A DNA stretch of 7,576 bases, taken from Methanobacteriota archaeon. GTDB taxonomy: Archaea; Thermoplasmatota; Poseidoniia; Poseidoniales; Thalassarchaeaceae. Shown here piece after piece: positions 1 through 6,038 of the stretch. The notes beneath the pieces are model-generated. The model did not search any database and was not told where the DNA came from. It saw only the letters and a list, made by a program, of their open reading frames with translations. Where the stretch lies: assembly GCA_002685415.1 (NCBI GenBank), contig NYXO01000051.1:1-7576 (forward strand), read 5' to 3'. Within the stretch, counting starts at the first letter, position 1. Each line of letters starts with the position of its first letter. Both the position numbers and the translations under genes were made by a program.

Positions 1-1698
1 AAATATATCTTCATCTTTTTTTATCCACTCTCCTACGGGAGCTCTAAAACCTTGTTTTTTTCTATGTATAATTTCAGAAGGTAAGTAGTTTTTAGCAACT
101 TGTTTAAGTATTGGTTTTCCAGAGTTATTTGGTAATAAAAGATCTTCAGGTATTGATAAAATAAATTCTACTAATTTATGATCTAGAAAAGGGACTCTAG
201 TTTCGACTCCCGACTGCATAACAAGCTTATCCATTCTCATTAAGAGCAACTCTGGCAGTCTTATCTTTAAATCTACTAGAGTCATCCATTTAGATAATTT
301 TGCATCTGTTTTATTGAAATATTCTCTCCATTTATTATCAACAAGCCTTACAAGCCCATTTTCAAGTAATTTTTTATCAGAAATTAAACTATTAATTTCG
401 CCCAGATTAAAACCTAAAGCACCGCCTGCAAATGTAGTTTTTCCAAAAATCATATTTGATAAAAGATTCATTCTGTGATTTCTATACTTAGAAAAGTTAT
501 TATTTGAGGATGAATAAGGTTTTATAAATTCTGACAATTTTAATAACCTATTCCAATGATCGTACCCATAAAATAGCTCATCTGAACCCTCACCAACCTG
601 TACAACTTTTATTCCGGAAGATGTAGCAGCCCTTCCAAGGAAATAAAGTGGTATGCCAACCTCATCACCTATTAAATCATCTTGGTAATAAGAGTAATTA
701 TCAAGTATTTGTTTGAAATTCTCAAAATTTAATTTTTCTCCTGAAAGATCTATTCCGATCTCGGTTGATGCAAATCTAGCCTCTTTTAATTCTCCGCTAT
801 ATCCTTCAAAGCTTTCTTCGTAGTCAACGTTGAAAGCCTTGAGAGTAGCATTTGCATTTTGATTCATTAATTTGCCTAAGAGTGAGGAATCCAATCCTCC
901 AGAAAGAAAAAGGCCAACCTCTACGTCACTAACCTTTCTATACTCTACTGACTCATTAAGCAACCTATCCAATTCATTAAAAACTATCTCTTTGTTTAAA
1001 TTATTATTTACTGTAATTTTAAATGGATCCCAATAAGTTATTTTTTCATGTTTTCCGCTTTTACTGAACCTAATATATTGACCCGGCTCTAATTTCTTTA
1101 TATTTTTGTTTCCAGTTCTATCAGCAGGGACACAAAGATGCCTTAAGTAAGCAATGTATGATTCAATATCAGGTTCAAATTCTACTATATTGGATAATTC
1201 GATTGCTTTTATCTCTGAACCAAAAATGATCCAATTCTTAAATATTGAATAATATAAAGGCTTTATTCCGATTCTATCCCTAGCTAAAAAAAGGCTCTTG
1301 GCTTCGTTGTCATAAACTGCAAAAGCAAACTGACCTCGTAATTTATCTAATACTTTTTCACCATATTCTATAAAGCCTTGGAGAAGAACTTCAGTATCAC
1401 CATTTGTTTTAAATGTACAACCTCTAGATTCTAGGTTTTTTCTAATTTCTTTATAGTTGTAGATTTCACCATTAAAAACTATTGAGTACCTTTGGTCAGG
1501 AGATTCAAAAGGTTGATTTGAACGATCATTTAAATCAATTATTGACAACCGAGTATGTATTAAACATGTTGATTCGTTGATAAATTTTGAGGAAGAGTGG
1601 TCAGGACCTCTATGTTCAAGAGATCGCTTTACATTATCAACAATTGTTGAATCAATTTTGGAATTATCTAAGCTTATAATCCCAGCTATTCCACACAT
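1..1698 (-). CDS. asnB: Asparagine synthetase-type glutamine amidotransferase (AsnB family), C-terminus cut by the window edge
   Basis: Reading the minus strand from the ATG at 1698 gives 566 codons with no in-frame stop up to base 1, so the gene runs off the left edge. The family usually has about 600-650 residues, so roughly the last 40-80 are missing. The N-terminal class II glutaminase domain (about 1-200) begins MCGIAG, with the nucleophile Cys2 exposed after Met removal. It continues with RGPDH (30-34), TRLSIIDL (49-56), NGEIYN (76-81), NGD (99-101) and DRIGIKPLYY (141-150). The synthetase domain has the ATP-pyrophosphatase loop SGGLDSS (266-272), GEGSDELF (369-376), ETRVPFLD (499-506) and KKQGFRAPVGEW (547-558). 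The protein hydrolyses glutamine and uses ATP to amidate a carboxylate, normally aspartate to asparagine, in the cytoplasm. All visible active-site motifs are intact. Within a polysaccharide locus it may instead amidate a sugar uronic acid; that is inference. There is no clear Shine-Dalgarno before the start. It is transcribed divergently from the sugar transferase at 1766. Confidence 0.95.
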   Translation of the reverse strand, partial: MCGIAGIISLDNSKIDSTIVDNVKRSLEHRGPDHSSSKFINESTCLIHTRLSIIDLNDRSNQPFESPDQRYSIVFNGEIYNYKEIRKNLESRGCTFKTNGDTEVLLQGFIEYGEKVLDKLRGQFAFAVYDNEAKSLFLARDRIGIKPLYYSIFKNWIIFGSEIKAIELSNIVEFEPDIESYIAYLRHLCVPADRTGNKNIKKLEPGQYIRFSKSGKHEKITYWDPFKITVNNNLNKEIVFNELDRLLNESVEYRKVSDVEVGLFLSGGLDSSLLGKLMNQNANATLKAFNVDYEESFEGYSGELKEARFASTEIGIDLSGEKLNFENFKQILDNYSYYQDDLIGDEVGIPLYFLGRAATSSGIKVVQVGEGSDELFYGYDHWNRLLKLSEFIKPYSSSNNNFSKYRNHRMNLLSNMIFGKTTFAGGALGFNLGEINSLISDKKLLENGLVRLVDNKWREYFNKTDAKLSKWMTLVDLKIRLPELLLMRMDKLVMQSGVETRVPFLDHKLVEFILSIPEDLLLPNNSGKPILKQVAKNYLPSEIIHRKKQGFRAPVGEWIKKDEDIF

Positions 1699-1765
1699 TT
1701 ATCTAACTTTAATGTAATATTTTTTATTTAAAGAACATTAATTATTTTTGTTTAAAGTAAGTATT
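1699..1765. promoter_or_regulatory. Divergent intergenic spacer that should hold two promoters
   Basis: This 67-base, almost pure A+T spacer separates the start codons of the minus-strand amidotransferase and the plus-strand sugar transferase. Both genes start here in opposite directions, so both promoters should lie here or just inside the opposite gene. AT-rich hexamers resembling -10 boxes occur (for example TAATAT on the plus strand near 1716), but I see no convincing -35 partner and no clear Shine-Dalgarno for either gene. The assignment rests on gene arrangement, not on a recognised motif. Confidence 0.35.
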
Positions 1766-2383
1766 ATGAAGTATTTTGTAGATTATTTTCTTATGGTTAT
1801 CGTTTTTCCATTTTTTATAATTATATTTCCATTGATTTCTCTAATAATTTTAATTTTTGATTCAAGTCCAGTTATATATTCACAAAAAAGAGTAGGCCTG
1901 AATGGAAAAGAGTTCTTATTATATAAATTTAGAACTATGTCGGTATCTTCAGATGAATCTGTTCACGAGGAACACTACAAAGATCTTTCAGGTAATAAAA
2001 AAATAGAGCCTTCCTTAACCCCTGATGATCCAATCAGAATAGAGAATGATGACAGAATCACAAAAATTGGATCAATTTTAAGAAAAACTTCATTAGATGA
2101 GTTGCCTAATTTGTTAAATGTATTGCGGGGACAAATGTCTTTTGTTGGACCAAGACCACTTGTAAAATATGAATCAGATTTATATGGTGAGTTTAGTAAA
2201 AAAAGGAATTCAATTAAACCTGGTATTACTGGATTAGCCCAAATTCAAGGAAGGCTCGATTTGAGCTTGCAGGAAAGACTTTATTGGGATATTGAATATC
2301 TTGAAAAAAAATCTTTTTACTATGATTTGATAATTATCTTAAAAACAGTTGTTTCGGTTCTTTCAAGAAGAGGGGCTAATTAA
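1766..2383 (+). CDS. Monotopic phosphoglycosyl transferase (bacterial sugar transferase, PglC/WcaJ catalytic domain type)
   Basis: This 205-residue protein would transfer a sugar 1-phosphate from a nucleotide sugar to undecaprenyl phosphate on the inner face of the inner membrane, starting the glycan repeat unit. One N-terminal hydrophobic segment (about 8-31) is interrupted by Pro15 and Pro22; a helix-breaking proline is typical of the re-entrant membrane anchor of this family. Then come KRVGLNGKEF (41-50) and KFRTM (54-58), LDELPNLLNVLRG (110-122) with the catalytic pair Asp111-Glu112, SFVGPRP (125-131), and KPGITGLAQIQGR (151-163). The length matches the short PglC-type enzymes; the N-terminal multi-TM half of WcaJ/WbaP is absent. 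I chose the ATG at 1766 because MKYFVDYFL aligns with the usual family start; an in-frame TTG at 1748 would add six residues and has no better ribosome site. It is the only plus-strand gene here. Its last 21 bases overlap the end of the opposing glycosyltransferase gene. The sugar donor cannot be read from sequence. Confidence 0.93.
   Translation: MKYFVDYFLMVIVFPFFIIIFPLISLIILIFDSSPVIYSQKRVGLNGKEFLLYKFRTMSVSSDESVHEEHYKDLSGNKKIEPSLTPDDPIRIENDDRITKIGSILRKTSLDELPNLLNVLRGQMSFVGPRPLVKYESDLYGEFSKKRNSIKPGITGLAQIQGRLDLSLQERLYWDIEYLEKKSFYYDLIIILKTVVSVLSRRGAN
2363..2383. other. Tail-to-tail coding overlap of the sugar transferase and glycosyltransferase genes
   Basis: The plus-strand sugar transferase stops with TAA at 2381-2383, while the minus-strand glycosyltransferase stops with TGA read from 2365-2363. 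The two frames therefore share 21 bases on opposite strands with no room for an intergenic terminator. Any terminator for one transcript must lie inside the other gene, or the transcripts overlap in antisense. A weak hairpin can be drawn at 2371-2398 in the plus-strand RNA, but it needs three G-U pairs. Confidence 0.9.
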
Positions 2384-3544
2384 TTCTAAATAGCTTTTAA
2401 TTGCAATTTCTTTGTTTGAAACGTTTTTTTGAAAATATTTTATATTTTTTTTTATTTTACTAATTTCATCATGACATTTCATATCCTTGAGTTTTCTTTC
2501 AAGGCTTTCAGGTTTATTTAAATCTATATTGAATCCTAAGCCATAATCATCAATCAATTTTGATACTACAGAATTTGGATTTGAAAAATTTATAAGAACT
2601 TTATTCATATTTAAGTAATCGAATGTTTTACCAGGAAAAGCTTCAAAAGTAATTTCATAATCTAAGCTAATTAACGCGAATGGAATGTCTTTGGTTATGT
2701 TTTCTAACTCTTTTCTATCTAAATAATTATTTACTCGAATATTGTGATTTGAGAATTCTGACAAATTATCAAATTCTTGACCGGCACCAAATATATCTAA
2801 TTGCCAATCATTTGGAAAATTTTTTTTAAAATAATTTAAAAATACAGATAAATTTTGAGGTCTGCCAGTATTTCCGGCATAAAATATATTATTTAATTCA
2901 AAATTTGGTTTGTAATCACTTTCAATAAATGGTGAGAAATGATTAACTACATGAATTTTTCTTGCAATAATATTTCGTTTGCTTATCAAGTATTTTTTTA
3001 AGTCATTTGAGTTAACTACAACTTTATTTACATTTTTTAAAGCATAATTATCTAAAAGTTTAAAAAATAATTTTAAAATTCTATTTGGTTCCTCATTTAA
3101 TTTTTCGGCTACTTCCGGATAAAGTTCCCATAATGAATAAACCGTATTAATTTTTAAAACTTTAGATGTAAAAATACAAACTAAATTCATAGTAGGTGGA
3201 TAGCTGAATATAAAAATATTGTCATATTGGGATCTGTTTTTATAAATAAATAATATAGATTTAATATTGAATTCTATCCATTGAAAGAATCTAGATATAT
3301 TAGAAAATTTTCTTGGTTTAGATTTTATATAGTTTACTTTAATATTTTTATAACTACCTTCAATAAGATTTTCTTCACTAATATCAAGTGAATCTGCTGT
3401 TGCCATATTATATTGAGGAGAACTTGCCAATACTTCAACATTATTAAGTTTTTTATTAATTCCGTCAGCTATTTCTGAAACAATCATGCCCGTGGATATC
3501 GTGTCGGGTGGAAAAGTTAAAGAGTGAAATAAAGTTTTTTTCAT
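2363..3544 (-). CDS. GT4-family glycosyltransferase, WbuB-like (probable second-sugar transferase)
   Basis: This 393-residue protein has the two-lobed GT-B layout. The N-terminal acceptor half begins KKTLFHSLTFPPD and carries SLWELYPEVAEKL (137-149), the counterpart of the LWPES segment of WbuB-type L-fucosamine transferases. The C-terminal donor half begins near FYAGNTGRPQNL (221-232), followed by DIFGAGQE (250-257) and FEAFPGKTFDY (300-310), the family's donor-binding EX7E-like region with Asp309 at the second acidic position. It has no signal peptide and should act at the cytoplasmic face of the inner membrane, adding a sugar to an undecaprenyl-PP-linked acceptor. Its ATG overlaps the stop of the 2-epimerase by 4 bases (ATGA), so it is probably translated by coupling; no Shine-Dalgarno is visible. 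It is the last gene of the minus-strand operon. In known loci such a transferase adds L-FucNAc or L-QuiNAc, which fits its neighbours, but the donor is inferred from context. Confidence 0.9.
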   Translation of the reverse strand: MKKTLFHSLTFPPDTISTGMIVSEIADGINKKLNNVEVLASSPQYNMATADSLDISEENLIEGSYKNIKVNYIKSKPRKFSNISRFFQWIEFNIKSILFIYKNRSQYDNIFIFSYPPTMNLVCIFTSKVLKINTVYSLWELYPEVAEKLNEEPNRILKLFFKLLDNYALKNVNKVVVNSNDLKKYLISKRNIIARKIHVVNHFSPFIESDYKPNFELNNIFYAGNTGRPQNLSVFLNYFKKNFPNDWQLDIFGAGQEFDNLSEFSNHNIRVNNYLDRKELENITKDIPFALISLDYEITFEAFPGKTFDYLNMNKVLINFSNPNSVVSKLIDDYGLGFNIDLNKPESLERKLKDMKCHDEISKIKKNIKYFQKNVSNKEIAIKSYLELISPSS

Positions 3545-4698
3545 TGTAAAAATGATCTTGAAATATCAAAATCATAATCTTCTTTATTATGCATATGAAA
3601 TATATTTTTTTTACTTAAATCTATCAAGTCTTCAACTATCAATTTTGATGATTTACCGTCTCCAAATGGATGAGTCCATTTTCTACTGTTCAAGCTATCT
3701 GCCCTTAAATGTATATCTTCAAATTTTTGACCTTCTAATGTTGGATCAAATTTAATCGATGCTCCAACTTCGTAGACTTCTGGCCTTTCGGTGCTGTACC
3801 TCATCTGTATAGATGGAATATTTAAAATACATGCCTCTTCTACAACTGTTCCGGAATCAGAAATACAATATTGAGAATTTTTAAGTAAATAAATAAATTC
3901 TAAATACCCAATAGGATCTATAACCATGACATTTTTATTCAATATTAATCCAAACTCTTTTATTTGCCTTTGGGTAGCATATCCCATTGGAAACAGTATT
4001 TTTTTGTTTGAAGAATTAATTAAATCTACTATATTTTTAAGGCTATTCTTATTTAAAATATTTTCTCTTCTATGAGAAGTTACCAATACAAATGGATTGT
4101 CATTTATAAACTTTTTAACATTTCTGTCAAGATATTCTTCACCAGAGCTAAATAATTCACTAAATTCTTCAAGAATATCAACTATGGGATTGCCTGTTAC
4201 TTTTATTATATTTTCAGATATGCCTTCATTAAGACCCTGTTTTTTATATGAATCGAGGTAAGCGTATATTCTGTCAGATAAATGATCTATAGTTTTTCTA
4301 TATTTTTCTTCTGGCATTCTCCAATCATAAGATCTCATACAACCTTCAATATGAATTATTGGAATATTGTGCTGAGCTACACCAATTGAGCCCATTACTG
4401 TATTGGTGTCTCCCAAAAACATAATTGCTTTGTATTTATGATTTTCTAAATGAGAATATGTTTCTTTAATTATAGAAGAGACGGTTGTTGCGTCATTTGT
4501 TGTATCAATATCAAATTCATAATCAGGAGTTGGTACATTCAATTGTTTAAAAAAGACATCTTTCATATTTTCTGAATAGTGTTGACCTGACCAAATAAAA
4601 TCAAAATCTATATCACTACTTTCACTGAGAAGTTTTATTACTTTACTTGCTCTAATGACATCAGGTCTTATTCCAAGAATTAATCCAATATCTTTCAT
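3541..4698 (-). CDS. wecB: Non-hydrolysing UDP-N-acetylglucosamine 2-epimerase family (WecB/WbjD-like)
   Basis: This 385-residue cytoplasmic enzyme of the GT-B fold should invert C2 of a UDP-2-acetamido sugar through UDP elimination and re-addition. Visible family motifs are GIRPDVIR (9-16), SGQHYSENM (37-45), LGDTNT (95-100) with Asp97, IEGCMRS (117-123) with Glu118, RMPEEKYR (127-134) with Glu131, TSHRRENI (207-214) with His209, SDSGTVVEEA (280-289) and STERPE (302-307). These match the catalytic Asp, Glu, Glu and His of E. coli WecB. Two differences stand out. The Lys that follows the RPE motif in WecB is Arg16; from memory this also occurs in WbjD/CapG-type enzymes acting on L-sugars. The usual SGG of the UDP-binding loop is SGT. 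The length is normal, with a short extra tail after about residue 365. It overlaps the reductase gene upstream and the glycosyltransferase gene downstream by 4 bases each. Because it directly follows an RmlD-like reductase, the substrate may be a UDP-L-6-deoxy amino sugar, although UDP-GlcNAc to UDP-ManNAc remains possible. Confidence 0.94.
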   Translation of the reverse strand: MKDIGLILGIRPDVIRASKVIKLLSESSDIDFDFIWSGQHYSENMKDVFFKQLNVPTPDYEFDIDTTNDATTVSSIIKETYSHLENHKYKAIMFLGDTNTVMGSIGVAQHNIPIIHIEGCMRSYDWRMPEEKYRKTIDHLSDRIYAYLDSYKKQGLNEGISENIIKVTGNPIVDILEEFSELFSSGEEYLDRNVKKFINDNPFVLVTSHRRENILNKNSLKNIVDLINSSNKKILFPMGYATQRQIKEFGLILNKNVMVIDPIGYLEFIYLLKNSQYCISDSGTVVEEACILNIPSIQMRYSTERPEVYEVGASIKFDPTLEGQKFEDIHLRADSLNSRKWTHPFGDGKSSKLIVEDLIDLSKKNIFHMHNKEDYDFDISRSFLQ

Positions 4699-5597
4699 GT
4701 GCTATTAAGAATACCTTTAGTTATAGAGCTTTCAGACAATTCCTTAATATTTTCCTCTATTGTTGGTACCGACTTGTAACCAGCATCTTTCCACAATTTA
4801 ATGTTTTTATCATGATTTAAAGTTTTTAATGTTCTGTTTACCGAGTTTGATGAATTAGATTCTTCAACAGCTACGTCAGCATTGAAATATTTATTGAAAT
4901 AAAGCAACAGCTCATATTTTGAAACCTCATCTTGTGGAAGTACGTGTTGTGAATAATTGCTAAAGTTGTTATTTTTTATCATTCCATCAACTATTTTTGC
5001 AAAATTTAAAGTAGTTATACCATTCCACATATGATCTGAGAAGCCGTTTACTTTATTTGAATTTTGAGATAAAAACCAATTTAACAGTGATTTACCATCA
5101 CCTTTTTCTGGACCAACAATACTACCTCTTAATAAATATTTTTCAGAATGCTCAGTTTCTCCACCAATTTTGGTTTTACCATAAATATCGCTGGCATCTT
5201 GAATTGAGTCTTCCAAATAGCCTCCGACTTTACCCGAAAAAACACAATCTGTTCCAATCTGTATATATTTAAAGTTTTTAATTTCAGTCAACTGGGAAAT
5301 TTGCAGAGGAAAGTAAGAATTTATTTCTATAGCCCTCTCTACAGATTCTTTGTTATCTTCATCTATTTCAGGTTTTATAATTCCAATACAATTTATCAAG
5401 AAGTCTGGATTTATATTCTTAATTAAGCTTTCAAGGCTGTCACTTGATGCATCAAATTTATGAATATTTTTATCGAAATCTATATATTCATCTCTTCTAG
5501 TCGTTGAATGCACTTTGTATTCTTTAAGAGAGGTAAAATAATTGGAAACCATTGTTCCCAACATGCCATCTTTACCAAGTATTAATATTCTACTCAT
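4695..5597 (-). CDS. RmlD-like NAD(P)-dependent 4-ketosugar reductase (SDR superfamily)
   Basis: This 300-residue protein has the extended short-chain dehydrogenase fold of dTDP-4-dehydrorhamnose reductase. The nucleotide-binding loop GKDGMLG lies at 8-14. Next are LINCIGI (67-73), GTDCVFSG (115-122) with the probable catalytic Thr116, and YGKTK (139-143), which supplies the Tyr139/Lys143 pair. RGSIVGPE (157-164) and WNGITTLNFAK (191-201) are in the substrate-binding half. The length equals that of typical RmlD (about 290-300). It would reduce the C4 ketone of a nucleotide-linked 6-deoxy-4-keto sugar in the cytoplasm. Its start overlaps the end of the cupin gene by 8 bases and its end overlaps the 2-epimerase start by 4. 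A reductase directly before a 2-epimerase recalls WbvR-WbvD in UDP-L-QuiNAc synthesis and WbjC-WbjD in UDP-L-FucNAc synthesis. I therefore favour a UDP-2-acetamido sugar as substrate over dTDP-rhamnose; no complete rmlABCD set is seen here. The exact substrate is inferred. Confidence 0.88.
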   Translation of the reverse strand: MSRILILGKDGMLGTMVSNYFTSLKEYKVHSTTRRDEYIDFDKNIHKFDASSDSLESLIKNINPDFLINCIGIIKPEIDEDNKESVERAIEINSYFPLQISQLTEIKNFKYIQIGTDCVFSGKVGGYLEDSIQDASDIYGKTKIGGETEHSEKYLLRGSIVGPEKGDGKSLLNWFLSQNSNKVNGFSDHMWNGITTLNFAKIVDGMIKNNNFSNYSQHVLPQDEVSKYELLLYFNKYFNADVAVEESNSSNSVNRTLKTLNHDKNIKLWKDAGYKSVPTIEENIKELSESSITKGILNST

Positions 5598-6036
5598 AAA
5601 GATTTGGATTTAACTCGGCCCAAGGGTTCCAAAAATCAGATTCAAATCGATAGTCATCATTAATAGATTCCTCTAAAGGAAGTGATGAATAATACCTAAC
5701 TGTGTTATTTTCAGTCAAATTCATAGCTCCGTTTGCATATTTTTTTGGTATATATAATATTCCACTGTCTGGTGTCATGTTGAACTTATAGATTTCTTGA
5801 TTCTTGTTAGGGTTGTCAAAATCCTCAATATATACAGCACAAACCAAAAACTCTCCATCTTCTACACTTATCCATTTTTCTTCTATTTTATGACCGTGCC
5901 AAGCCCTAACAGTCTTGACTTGTTTATTCTTTACTTTATAGGTTCTGACAACTTTACTTAGATTTAAGTTGTTTGTAAACGAAACTGTTCCTCTGTGATC
6001 TGAGTTTGATTTACTATCAAATAGTATGGGTTCCAT
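5590..6036 (-). CDS. RmlC-like cupin, dTDP-4-dehydrorhamnose 3,5-epimerase-related sugar epimerase or isomerase
   Basis: This is a single-domain 148-residue cupin, shorter than classical RmlC (about 180-200). RmlC-like landmarks are DHRGTVSF (13-20), RAWHGHK (44-50) with His47 at the position of the RmlC catalytic His, KWISVEDGEFLVCAV (54-68), YIPKKYANGAM (95-105) and VRYYSS (113-118) with a candidate catalytic Tyr. Two usual RmlC residues appear altered. The second His of the P-x-GFAHGF motif is Asn102, and the Asp of the C-terminal WxDP segment is not obvious in FWNPWAE (135-141). The enzyme probably acts on a keto nucleotide sugar, but whether it epimerises C3, C5 or both, or isomerises the ketone, cannot be read off. 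A GGAG at 6050-6047, inside the end of the upstream SDR gene and ten bases before the ATG, is a plausible ribosome site. It lies two bases after the SDR gene and overlaps the reductase by 8, so the three probably act in one pathway. Confidence 0.8.
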   Translation of the reverse strand: MEPILFDSKSNSDHRGTVSFTNNLNLSKVVRTYKVKNKQVKTVRAWHGHKIEEKWISVEDGEFLVCAVYIEDFDNPNKNQEIYKFNMTPDSGILYIPKKYANGAMNLTENNTVRYYSSLPLEESINDDYRFESDFWNPWAELNPNLYE

Positions 6037-6038
6037 TT

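Noticed and set aside
1748..1765. In-frame TTG at 1748 as the sugar transferase start
   Set aside because: It would add six residues not typical of the family and has no better ribosome site; the ATG at 1766 gives the expected MK-x-x-x-D-type N-terminus.
2371..2398. Possible terminator hairpin at the end of the sugar transferase
   Set aside because: The stem AGGGGCTA / TAGCTTTT needs three G-U pairs, has a 12-base loop and no T-run after it; in the opposite strand those pairs become A-C mismatches.
2400..2407. Palindrome ATTGCAAT as an operator site
   Set aside because: It is only eight bases, lies inside the glycosyltransferase coding sequence and is expected by chance in A+T-rich DNA.
3552..3755. 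Plus-strand open frame of 67 codons
   Set aside because: It lies wholly antisense to the conserved 2-epimerase gene, shows no recognisable family features and is a chance frame in A+T-rich DNA.
5057..5272. Plus-strand open frame of 71 codons
   Set aside because: It is antisense to the RmlD-like reductase, whose motifs are clear; its composition looks like a shadow frame.
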